A stretch of DNA of 64,000 nucleotides. Source: Cololabis saira. Lineage: Eukaryota; Chordata; Actinopteri; Beloniformes; Belonidae. The notes below the pieces were generated by a model. It worked only from the letters and a program-made list of their open reading frames with translations, had not been told where the DNA came from and ran no database searches. The DNA lies in the NCBI RefSeq assembly GCF_033807715.1, contig NC_084596.1, positions 39,790,458 to 39,854,457 of the forward strand. Reading direction: 5' to 3'. The position numbers and the translations under genes were made by a program. Numbering within the stretch: position 1 is the first letter of the stretch; every line of letters starts with the position of its first letter. Of this stretch, positions 24,006-34,643 are shown piece after piece.

Positions 24006-25555
24006 CTGTCTTCCTCCCCGTCTACAGGTATGTGGATTCCAAACAGGCTGTTGACAGTCGGGCCGCTGAGCTGCAGGGTCTCCGACATGAAGGGCTTCAC
24101 CACGTCCCTCCCAGAGACGAGCGGAGACTGTGCGTTGATGAGTCCCTCCGACTTCCGTCCCCCAGCCTCCATCTGTCCAAACCCGGCTGCTGGGAGGCCC
24201 CCCAGGGCCCCCAAGGCCCCCGGAGCCCTGCTGGGAGGCAAACTGAAGCCCGTAGCATTTGGCAGGGCTGAACTGGAGGCACTGAGCATGGCGGCGGACA
24301 CGGCGGCGAGCACGCTGGAGCTCACCGCCATGGCAGGCACGATCTGTCCCCCCGAGGACCCGGGGGGGCCGAGGGGCTGGGGCGGCCCCGGGGCAGCCGC
24401 GTACTGGCCCACAGTCTGCTGCGGCGGAGCGGGGCCCCCGGCCAGTGCGGGGCCTCCGGTACCTCCAGCTGCAGCTGGTAGTCCAGCGGTCACACCCCCC
24501 CCTCCTGCTCCAGGACCCTCTCCGGCCTGACTCGGCCCCGACGGGGGACCTTGTCCACCGGGCCCCGCGGACAGGCTGGACAGAGGGAGGGGCGGCCCTG
24601 ACTGCTGGGGCTGGTAGTACTCGGTCTGGCTGGCCAGGTGGTGACCCACGGCAACCTGCTGCTGGGGGGGGAATGGGACGGGCTGGGCTGCCGGGGGCAT
24701 GACGGGGGACTTCTGTAAGTGGACGCCGGGCTGAGAGAGGCCGTTCTGTCCGACAGGTAGCAGGTTCTGCGCCGCAGGCGGCTGCAGCGCTCCCTCAGCG
24801 GCCGTGGGCTTGATGTTCAGGGGAGCAGCGCGGGCCGACCCGCCCACACCGGGCTGGGGGGCACCGAAGTTCTGCTGCAGGGTTTGCTGCGGCTGCTGCT
24901 GGGAGAGCGTCTCTACTGAATGCAGACGGGTTGACAAATGCGACGCCTCTGCCGTGGAACCCAGGCCCGAGTGCGTCGCCAGGGGGACAGCAGAACCCCC
25001 CGGGAGCCCCGGCCCACTTTCTCTGTCCGCAGCTGGGTCCAACGTCACGCTGCCGTGCCGTATGCTGTCTGCAGTCCTGCCGGCCTCCGAGTCCCGCTCA
25101 TAGAACTCTGTACAGGTCCACCTGCCCCGTCTGAAGGGTTCTCCGGTACCGTGGTCCAGTTTGATCACTCTGAAGCGTGAGGAGCAGGTGGAGGTGGCAG
25201 GGGGGGCGGCGGTGCTGGCAGCTGCAGCAGGCTGGGGTGAAGGTGCCGGGAGGCCCACTCCCACTAGGGGAGCAGCAGCGGCCCCCCCAACGGAGCCGGA
25301 CACCCCCGCCGGCTCCCCGGCCAGGGGGGCCGGCGCCGGCGCCTCCGCCTCGCCCTCGGACGAGCTCCGGTCACACACGGGCTCGTACTCGGCCCGGGAC
25401 ACGTCGTATATCTCCGACGAGACGTCTTCGGTCCGCGACTCGTCCGGGTCGTCCAGACTCTCGGTGTCGTCGGCGGCGCCGCCGGCCGCCACCTGCGCCT
25501 GCGTCACGCTGGTGATCTGGAAACAGCTCTTCTTCTTGGCCGGCATCTTCGACAT
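24006..25555 (-). CDS. tsc22d2: TSC22 domain family protein 2, long N-terminal exon
   Basis: TSC22D2 is a leucine-zipper-family regulator. The long TSC22D proteins act in cell-volume and WNK/NRBP signalling (family knowledge). The chosen start, [17 protein letters not shown] at 25555, is the conserved N terminus. Residues 30-55 hold the acidic box [20 protein letters not shown]. Residues 124-152 hold the second conserved box, with RFRVIKLD (an RFxV motif of the kind that docks SPAK/OSR1) and [12 protein letters not shown]. The remainder is Pro/Gln/Ala-rich disordered sequence ending [15 protein letters not shown]. The donor is AG|GTAAAA at 24006/24005, leaving phase 2. Exon 1 supplies 516 full codons. 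An in-frame upstream ATG at 25723 would add 56 low-complexity residues, which I consider unlikely as the main start. The C-terminal TSC box is outside the window. Confidence 0.9.
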
Positions 25556-25556
25556 C

Positions 25557-26262
25557 CTGGCGGCTGCAGGTGCGTCTCCAGGTGCAGGTGGGGTTACGGC
25601 TGCAAGTATGGCTGCAGCCCCAGGTGCGGGTATAGGTGCAAGTGCAGATGCGACTGCAGGTGCAGGTATGGCTGCAGCTCCAGGCGGCTGCAGGTGCAAA
25701 TGTAGGTCCAAGTGCGACTGCAATTGTAGGTGCAGGTCCAGGTGCGGCTGCAGGTCCAGGTGCGGCTGCAGGTGTGGCTGTAGCTCCAGGTGCAGGTGAG
25801 ACTGCAGCTCCAGGTGCGGCTGCCGGTGCAGGTGTGGCTGCAGGTGCAGGTGCAGGTGCAGGTGAGACTGCAGGTGCAGGTGAGACTGCAGGTCCAGGTG
25901 AGACTGCAGGTCCAGGTGAGACTGCAGGTCCAGGTGAGACTGCCGGTCCAGGTGCAGGTGAGACTGCAGGTCCAGGTGAGACTGCCGGTCCAGGTGCAGG
26001 TGAGACTGCAGGTCCAGGTGAGACTGCCGGTCCAGGTGCAGGTGAGACTGCAGGTCCAGGTGAGACTGCCGGTCCAGGTGCAGGTGAGACTGCAGGTCCA
26101 GGTGAGACTGCAGGTCCAGGTGCAGGTGAGACTGCAGGTCCAGGTGAGACTGCAGGTCCAGGTGAGACTGCGGGTGCAGGTGAGACTGCGGGTGCAGGTG
26201 CGGCTGCAGGTCCAGGTGAGACTGCAGGTGCAGGTGCGGCTGCAGGTGAGACTGCAGGTGTC
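25557..26262. repeat. Hexamer-based minisatellite upstream of the tsc22d2 start
   Basis: About 700 bp built from 6-bp modules (GGTGCA, GGTCCA, GGTGAG, ACTGCA). From about 25860 an 18-bp unit GGTCCAGGTGAGACTGCA dominates. Between about 25926 and 26110 an 18+24-bp pair makes a 42-bp higher-order unit repeated about four times. Because module lengths are multiples of three and lack stop codons, most frames stay open on both strands. The array ends next to the tsc22d2 start codon, so it probably lies in the 5' untranslated region or proximal promoter. Confidence 0.9.
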
Positions 26263-26900
26263 TCCTCAGAGAGATGCCAGCTGACGGCAGCCCTCACAAA
26301 GCCCAGATCCGATCCAGCCGCACACTTGCATGTCTGTGTCCCGGCGCACTTGTGTGTAATGGAGGTGAATCTGCGTCATCCTCTCCTGGTCTGGAGCAGC
26401 AGCAGCAGCAGCAGCGGCTCGGCGCGGCTCGCCGGGCCGCCTGAAGGGCCGCCTGGGCTCGGTCCTCCTCTCCCGCTCCGGTGTGTCCTAGTCTCCCGGA
26501 GAGGGTCGGGAGTCGGGGGGGCTGGGGAGGCCCGCGGTCCTCCACTCACCCAGCCAGCTAACGAGCCACCGGGCTGCCGCCCCCCCTACGTCCGTGCAGG
26601 CGGGTGACACATCCCGACACTCCCGACACTCCTCTCAGCCCGGCGGCCGGAGCTCTGCGGCGGCGGCTCTGTCCGGCTCTGGCCGGCTCTGCCCGGCTCT
26701 CTGGGGCTCTGCGGCGGAGGAAGAGACGCGGTTCCAGCAGGGGACTCTCTCCAGCTCCGTGCAGCTCCGTCCAGCTCCGCAGCTCCGCGGCCGCCTCCCT
26801 CACCCGACAAGATGGCTATGTTGTGTGCCGCCGCGCTGCATGCCGGGAAGGAGGCGTGCGCCACTGTTTACGTGCGCCGGTTTGAATCCCGCTACGTGCT
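26263..26900 (-). promoter_or_regulatory. tsc22d2: CpG-island promoter region of tsc22d2
   Basis: Strongly GC- and CpG-rich sequence upstream of the TSC22D2 start. It includes AAGATGGC (YY1-like) at about 26811 and TGCCGGGAAGG (on the minus strand CCTTCCCGGCA, part of a ZNF143-type motif) at about 26840. It drops to AT-rich sequence past 26900. No TATA box is obvious, consistent with a CpG-type promoter. The transcription start is not defined. Confidence 0.6.
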
Positions 26901-27141
26901 GCCTTCACGGACCGCCGGAAAAACTGGGAATAAATCCATCATAATCAGGTTTATTGGCCAAGTCAGGGACAGGGAATTTGACTCGGTTATTTTCGCTCAC
27001 TGTACAGTAAATAGAGAAATGACAGCTCTTATTAACATATAAATACAATTTTAAAAAAAGTGAAAGGTGCAGCAGTATGAGGTAGACATGGTTATTGAAA
27101 AACAGACACTATAAAGAAATGTTCGTGTCCACCTTTTGGCA

Positions 27142-27231
<90 letters not shown>

Positions 27232-27275
27232 GTTATTATTATTATTATTACTATTTTTATTATTATTACTATTAC

Positions 27276-27326
<51 letters not shown>

Positions 27327-27327
27327 C
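27142..27327. repeat. (TTA)n microsatellite
   Basis: About 60 trinucleotide units with few interruptions (GTT at 27232, ACT at 27250 and 27268). Confidence 0.95.
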
Positions 27328-27376
27328 ATTTTAGAACACTTCATAGTATTTTTATTTTGTATTTTATTTTTATTTT

Positions 27377-27574
<198 letters not shown>

Positions 27575-27579
27575 AAGTA

Positions 27580-29914
27580 ACGTCATCCAAATTAACCTTT
27601 TTTTAATACTGCCTGACCACTCGGCACATTGTCATATTAATTTAACAGTCATTTACAAATACACCCTACAAAACCTAAAGTAAGGTCTGGATCAAAACAA
27701 ATGCTGGCCATGAAGAGCTGTAGCAGAATGTATTATTAGCATGTGCAGCCTGCTTGAATAATTGATGTGACTGAGACAATTCCTTCATCCTATGATGTTG
27801 AGTTTTCATGTATTTTTTGTAAACACCAACAAACAACAAAACGTTTTTGGCATAATTTTTCTTTACAGCTGATGGTATTTCATTTAGTTATCCTGTGTGC
27901 TTCGTTTATCAAACTATTGGCAAACGATGTAATAGTCAAATTGTACCAACGACACCTGAGGACATCATCATCTCCTCATGTTGCAGTGTTGCACTGCTAT
28001 GTGAGTTGTAGATGACCCCAAACCAATGACAAAAGAGTTTGTTTTCTGTGGGTTCTTTGTATAAAAATACCTATAAAAGACGTCAAGATGGTTTGGTTAA
28101 ATATGTGGGGGCCTGTTTCAAAAATAAGGTTCAACAAACTAAGCTGATATATTAACACAAAGTCAATATACCCTGAGATGAGAAGCTCAGAGTTCTTTTG
28201 CTTCTTGACTTGGTTCTGTTGACTCTATATTGACTCCAAGTTACAGTGTAAAATGATATCATCACTGCAGATTCATTACCATGATTCACCACAACGTCAA
28301 CTAAACAGGAGCAATCCTTCACTTTTCTTGTTTTCTACAGTCAATTTCAGCTTATCTTTCTGTGGAAAAGGAAAAGTACCAGCTGCAGAAGTAAGGCAAA
28401 TAGAGTGTGGTGTGAGAGAAACTGCAGAAAATGAAGGTGAAACATGATATTTATTCCATGTCACAATGTCCCATGAGTAACAATGGATGGAATAAAGAAA
28501 TAATATATATAATATCTACTTACACAGGCACAATTCTGTTGGTGAAAAAAAAATATTGAAAGCAATTAAAGATACAATTTTAAAAGAAATCATACTAACA
28601 GGCTCATGGGTTGATAACTTTAACAATATTTTACCCCTGGAAAGAAAATAATATTTCAAAGAGCTTTGATTGGAATAGCCACATAGGAAATACCCTATGG
28701 GTGCCATCAATACATCCAATCACATTGATAAATCCAAAAATAAAAATGTATTTATTAGTGAGAACAAGATGCAATTTTAATATTAATAATAATAATAATA
28801 AGTAAATAACATTTCTAGATCAAGTATGCTTTACTAATTTAGGGGTTTATGACCATGAAGTAGCTACTAGGCTCCCATAAATAAAATTAGATAAAATTCA
28901 AAGTAACACAAAGCCCTTTTTGTTTCTGTTTGAGTTACAGGCGTGGTGGAAATGGGTGATATCTGTGATGTAGCTACAGATGGTTGAGATCATGTCTGTG
29001 TAGGGTGTGTGCAGAAACACAGTAATGCTGTAGAATAAATCATCAGGGTGTGCAAAACACTAATATTCTTGATCCAGATGCAGCTCCATTCAAACCAGTG
29101 CAGTCTCTTCATTAATAAAAGTACATTTCATGGTTCAGATACCAACAAAACTGGTTTTATAAGATCAATTGCGTCATGAAATTAAACATGTTTCCGCTTT
29201 GTTAAGGGATGAGGAAAGAGGAAAGGCTGCTCTGACCAGGTTATTTTCAATGAGTAAGTTACCATGGTAACATACTCCAAATAATAAAAAGTTTCGTATA
29301 CTTGAATCGAAGGGCCTTTTACTTGGGTTGAAGTTACCTCACGATATGTAACAGAAAACCCTGAGTTTGTACAAAACCTCATTTCTTCTGGGGTTTGAAA
29401 TTTAAGTATGTTGATAAAAAGCGGTTTTGATCATTCAGCAAAGGCTTGATCTTTAAGAAAACTCACATTGTTTTCTTTTTATTTAGACTTCACAGTGACA
29501 GCTTTTCACTGGGTCTCAGTTTGTTGGTTCTGGGGCCTTAAATGTTTAACCAGGGTTTTTTTTACAGCCCTGCTTTGACTCAAACGTTGACCGGTCATGA
29601 TAAATATAAATCATGGAGCATACTGCCCCCGGTGGTCAATTTTATTATCTTCTACTTTGTATGTTTATTTTCAGTTACCTTGAAACTTTTTATCATATAA
29701 ATTGGATTGTTAAACTGTTGGAAATTGTATTTCAGTTAACTGGGGAGCATATCTTATCATTTCTTTCTCCCAAAATATCCTAATAAAAATCTTCACCTCA
29801 TTGTATTTACTATCATTTTAAAAATAAAAACATTTAATAACAAAAAGCAGACCATTATTATATATGACTGTGTTGTTAGGATAAATCTATATTTATTTGG
29901 GGAATTTAACAGTG
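27580..29914. other. Intergenic, no gene seen
   Basis: AT-rich sequence between the tsc22d2 and pfn2 promoters. No coding exon, RNA gene or clear mobile-element end was recognised. Confidence 0.4.
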
Positions 29915-30538
29915 TATTAGGGCCAAACTAAGACAAAAAAAAATGGAAATTACGAGAATAATGTCATAATAATATGAGAATAAAGTCGTAATATTTTGAG
30001 AATAAAGTTGTAATATTTTGAGAATAAAGTCGTAAAATTACGAGAATAAAGTCATAATATTACGAGAATAAAGTCATAATATTACGAGAATAAAGTCGTA
30101 ATATTTTGAGAATAAAGTTGTAATATTTTGAGAATAAAGTCGTAATATTACGAGAATAAAGTCGTAATATTAAATATATTATAAATATATAAATATAACT
30201 TCATAAAATGCTCAATATTCCTCATTTTAACACAGGGAGAAGACTGCTCTTCCTGTTAGAGTTCTCATAAATTATATTCTCATTATATTACGACTTTATT
30301 CTCATAAATTTACGACTTTATTCTCATAAATTACGACTTTATTCTCGTAATATTACGACTTTATTCTCATAATATTACGACTTTATTTTCATAATATTAC
30401 GACTTTATTCTATTACGACTTTATTCTTGCAACATTATGACTTTATTTTCATAGTTTTATGACTTTATTCTCATAATATTATGACTTTATTCTCGTAATT
30501 TCCAATTATTATTTTTTGGTCTTAGTTTGGCCCTAATA
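29915..30538. mobile_element. Non-autonomous inverted-arm DNA element, family A copy 2
   Basis: The ends TATTAGGGCCAAACTAAGAC and GTCTTAGTTTGGCCCTAATA are exact complements. The left arm is a tandem array of about 20 bp (GAGAATAAAGTCGTAATATT). The right arm is the same array in complement (TTACGACTTTATTCTCATAA). About 100 bp of unique sequence separates them. It shares the terminal TATTAGGGCC motif with copy 1 at 1-460. Confidence 0.75.
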
Positions 30539-30540
30539 CT

Positions 30541-31640
30541 CTGTGGTAGGAGAGCAACATGGAGATCATAAATATTGGAAGGCTTCAGGAATGTGATGAA
30601 TGATCCCTAAGTAGGCAGGCTGATCCTCCCCAGAGCGGCTGCAGCGTGCCGTGCTGCTGTCTGGAAGTTTAGGGTGAAACGGCATAGTTGTTTTTTCCTG
30701 GGTGGCCCTTTGATGGACGGTGGACCTGTCTGTCTCAGACGCCCCCCCTCTGTCCCTGACAGCTGGCTAAGCTCCAGCAGGCCCGGAATGGCAAAAACAG
30801 CTGAATGTGGAAAAAGAGTAACTCAATGACTGGACTGAATTGGATTTGAAATGCATAGTTAGACTGTATTCTATTGGACTGAGCTTGCACTTGCTGTGAT
30901 TAGACACCACACAAATAAGATCAACTGATTAGTTCCTCCGTCAGCTGGGAGACTATAGCCTACACACATCTGAGAGAGTTTTCATTTCCTTTGAAGGACC
31001 AGGATCGGATTGGTTGATAAAAAGTTTGTCAACTCACTCAACAGCTGAGAACCAGAATTATTTTTACATTAAAAGGCACATACATTTGTTTTAAATGTAC
31101 CTCATTTAAGTACAACCCCCTTCAAACACGCCTAAGCAAACAACTTATTAATTTGATTTGAAGTGTGATGTGTTTTTCAAATCCTTGAAGGAATGAAAAA
31201 AGAAGTAGGAGGAAAATGCAGGTAGATGAAACCCCCGAAAAAGGTTCAAAGAGCACATGTGAAAGGTAGAGGTGAAAACACAGGTTTTAATAACAATACA
31301 ATTTTACATGGAGAGTGATTTTACATTCACATCAAATCGCAGTGAGAAACTAAAATCACATTTGACATTTCTTGTTTCTGGGTTCAACAAGGCTGTTAGA
31401 AGAAAAACAAACTGTTCCTTAAATAAAAATATCAAACAATAAAACAAAGGCTGCATGCTTACACCATGTATGCATGATGATTACATGTATTGATGTCTGA
31501 TCAATGTTTACATTTTATATGTTATTGACCTAATCATCATTAAATCGATCTATCAGTATGGATCAATGGATGGTTACACTACTAATCATGTGTTGTTTGG
31601 ATTTTCTGGACCATGAAGAACAAAAGCAAATGAAAATCTT
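30541..31640. other. Intergenic, no gene seen
   Basis: No recognisable coding exon or repeat end. Confidence 0.35.
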
Positions 31641-32145
31641 CCTTGTGTAACAGAAATGTTGTCTTTACAGCGGAGCTGGGATAAGCTGCCTTCAGTGAGC
31701 TTCTTTCAGCCAGTTTTTAACCATTTGCATATACTTTGTACACTCACTATTTTTGGTACACCTTGCCTGCAGAACTGCCTGCAGAACTGCCTTACATTTT
31801 TTGCTGCTTGGATTCAACAAGCTATTGAAAACATTCCCCAGATATTTCTATCCATATTGACATGATAGCATCGTGCAGTTGCTGCAGATTTGTCGCCTGC
31901 AAATCCATGATGTGACTCCCCTGTTCCACTGCATCCCAAAGATACTCCAGCGGATGGAGATCTGGTGACTGATGAGGCTATTGGAGCACATACATGTTCA
32001 AGAAAACCAGTTAGAGATGATTAGATTTTTTGTGACACGGTGCAAGTGTCCTGGTGGAAATACTCATCAGAAGATGGCTACATTGTGGTCCTAAAGGGAT
32101 GGACACAGTTAGCAACAATACTCTGGTAGTGTGTTGTGTTCTGTG

Positions 32146-32794
32146 CATGGGCGCAATTTCCACTGGGGACAGGGGGGACATGTCCCCCCCACTTTTCAAA
32201 ATCATGTTTTTGTCCCCCCCACTTTTTACAGTTTAAAAACTAACGGTAGGCTCAGCCTGTAATTGCGAATCATCAAGACACACTTTGCGAAGGTACTGAC
32301 GGCCCTTTGTTTATAAGGAAAGGAAGGAATGAACATGATCTATTTTCATATTTCATAGGAGAAATATGTGGAGACAGGCGCAAATGAAGAAGTGCAGGCA
32401 GGAACCCAACCATGTTAGCCCAAAAGTGATTGTAGAACAGCATCTCAGCAACAAAACCTTAAGATTTCAAGAGAAGTGGTGCTGTGAATTTCCTTGGCTC
32501 CATTATAAACAAGGAGGACTCAATGGAATCCTATGTTTTTTCTGTGCCCAAGCTTTTGAAAATGAAAAATCAAGCCTGGCCAAGAATGCAGATCCAGCAT
32601 TTTCCCAAAATGGGCAAAAAAAAAGTTAAAAAGTGTCTAAAAAAGTAAATGCATATTCAAATTGTTTGATTGTTCGCATTCACACACACATAGTCTTACA
32701 AAGCCACACTGCACATCCACGCTACAGCTATATGCACAAATTTGCCATTCCTACTTGTGTCCCCCCCACCTCTGAAACTAAAGTTTCGCCCTTG
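32146..32794 (+). mobile_element. hAT element remnant with TTF-type zinc-finger fragment, family G
   Basis: Left end CATGGGCGCAATTTC, right end TTTCGCCCTTG. GTTCTGTG is duplicated exactly at 32138-32145 and 32795-32802. The plus-strand frame 32366-32629 encodes the N-terminal TTF-type zinc-finger region of a hAT transposase: FQEKWCCEFPWLHY, then GILCFFCAQAFE, then KNADPAFSQNG, ending before the catalytic core. The CCCCCCC-ACTTTT motif near the left end parallels family F. The copy is non-autonomous. Confidence 0.85.
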
Positions 32795-32819
32795 GTTCTG
32801 TGGCTCGATGCTCAGCTTC

Positions 32820-33045
32820 TATTAAGGGTCCCGGGGTGTGCCAGAGAAACCCCCCCCCCCCACCACCACCAACCTGAACCGCTGATACAGGCAGGATAAA
32901 TCCATGCTTTATAGTAGTAGTGTGAAGATTGAACAAGTAGTTTTGAGAATTTCAATTCTGATATGAGAAATGTACCAAAGCGACTGAGAAAAACTGTAAG
33001 CTGAATCCTGACCCAACCAACTGAATGTAGCAGCTGATATTGTGA
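32820..33045. other. Middle piece of the interrupted Tc1-like element
   Basis: Sequence between the two nested insertions, with a C run at 32851-32861. No coding signal remains. Confidence 0.3.
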
Positions 33046-33049
33046 TTAA

Positions 33050-33966
33050 AGGGGACCTATTATGGCATCTAATGTCTATTTTAAACAGGCCTTGAATGTC
33101 TTAAAAACAAGCTTTTGATTTTTTTTGCTAAATAAATTAGAAATTCAGCCTCTAAACCATGTCTTTATCCTCCCATTCTCTAACCTCATTATCTATGCGG
33201 GATTCTGAGTGGGCGGGGCTATGATAATGAGGCTCTGTGCTGATTGGCTGCCTGAAGCGATGACGCGAATGACGCGATAAACCGCCACGAAAAAACTAAA
33301 CGAAAAAAAGCTCTGGCCGACGTAGTTATTTACACCGTGTCATAACTGCATGTGATGCGAGCGAGCATCAGCGAGTGACAAAATCAATTCCATTGCTTTA
33401 TTTTCTATTGGACTGTCCTAACTGGCCGCAGCGCGACGCAGCGCGACGCAGCGCGACGCAGCGCAACGCAGCGCAGCGCGATGTTTTGAGCTGAACATTT
33501 GTCGGACGCCCTGCTTGTATTTTCTTCCTGTCACTAACGTTGAAAGCCGGTTGAAAGCGCTGTAGGAAACAGTCATGGATGAGGAACGGCTGATCCATTT
33601 AGTTGAAATGAGAAGTTATCTCTATGATTCCTCCTCATTTCACTAAAAAAACCTCAATAAAGTGGCAGCTGCTGGAGGGAGATGGACAGAGAGCGTCCGA
33701 TGCCAGGCAGTGCTACGATAGTCGGACGCTCATGCAGTTACACGTTTTATAGTTGTGGGCGTGGTTTGCATTTTGGTTACGTAATGAAAATGCGCCGAAT
33801 CTGAACGGCTCGTAGATCCACATCACACTGGACGGTTCATCAGGGCGGCTGTACAGACACTGCAGAATTTGGTTGCTTTCCTCCTTCTCTGAGTTGGCAG
33901 GCTGAGGGGAGACCACTTTATATATGTTAGAGCAAGAAAAAACTCCTTTTTCATAATAGGTCCCCT
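33050..33966. mobile_element. Non-autonomous TTAA-target element (Kolobok or piggyBac type)
   Basis: Terminal inverted repeats AGGGGACCTATTATGGCAT and CATAATAGGTCCCCT, flanked on both sides by TTAA (33046-33049 and 33967-33970). The interior contains a short tandem array of GCGCGACGCA units at about 33428-33480. No transposase is present. The TTAA target points to Kolobok or piggyBac, and the superfamily is not resolved. Confidence 0.75.
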
Positions 33967-34643
33967 TTAAGTTCAGAGATGGTATTATACATTTAATATT
34001 ACTGTTGGCTTTCTATCATCTCTCCTCTGAACTATGACATCAACAAGGCATTTTTGTCCAGACATTTACTGCCGCTCACTGGATATTTTCTCTTTTTCAG
34101 ATGCTTGTGTCAGATGCTTGTGTGTGAAAATCTCAGTAGATCAGCAGATCCTGGTATATTCAGACCACCCATTCTGGGACCAGTTCAAAGTCCGTTTAAA
34201 TCACATTGCTTTCCAGGTTTTACCTTCAGCAAGTTTTGACCATGTCTGCATGCCTTAATGCACTGAGTTGCTGTCATATTGGTTTTGATATTTTAAAGAG
34301 CGCAATAGTTTGAAATCCAAATGCATGGGAGTAATGATAGCTACTTTGTTGCGTCATTAAAAAGCACGAGAGAGGCATTCCCAGACCATATGCATGAAGG
34401 TTCCTGGTTTATTCTGAGAGCATAATGTACATAAAATGGTCCGGGAATGCCAACCTGCAAACTTCTGGCAACAGGTTGCAACTGCATTATCCTTGATAAC
34501 AGTACAGAACATTCCAGCAAACCTTCAAACACTTATTTTAAATAATGTATCCACAATTAATGCTTCACTATGTCAAAAACAAATTTTGCTTGCTGGTCTA
34601 ACAGCAGCAAAAAAGATAATTGCAGTAGATAGATAGATAGATA

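Larger units (their letters stand above)
31640..34330 (-). mobile_element. Old Tc1/mariner-like transposon split by two later insertions
   Basis: On the minus strand, 31901-31975 encodes HQSPDLHPLEYLWDAVEQG, the third catalytic region of a Tc1-type transposase (PDLxPxExLW). It is followed by further C-terminal sequence with LQATNLQQLHDAI. Upstream, near 32045, lies APCHKKSNHL, matching the second-aspartate region, but the frame is broken. The element is interrupted by a hAT element (32146-32794) and a TTAA-type element (33050-33966). Sequence at 34030-34260 appears to be its far end. The limits are approximate. Confidence 0.5.

Noticed and set aside
23868..24530. 220-residue plus-strand frame, and 25161-25799 (212 residues)
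   Set aside because: Antisense shadows of the GC-rich tsc22d2 exon 1 and the adjacent repeat.
25636..26607. 323-residue plus-strand frame (and 164-residue frame) through the minisatellite
   Set aside because: Produced by a repeat whose unit length is a multiple of three and lacks stops. There is no conserved protein sequence, and it lies opposite the tsc22d2 leader.
29915..30538. CRISPR-like array of about 20-bp repeats
   Set aside because: No spacers between the units, arms are mutually inverted, and the context is a vertebrate genome. It is a transposon-like element.
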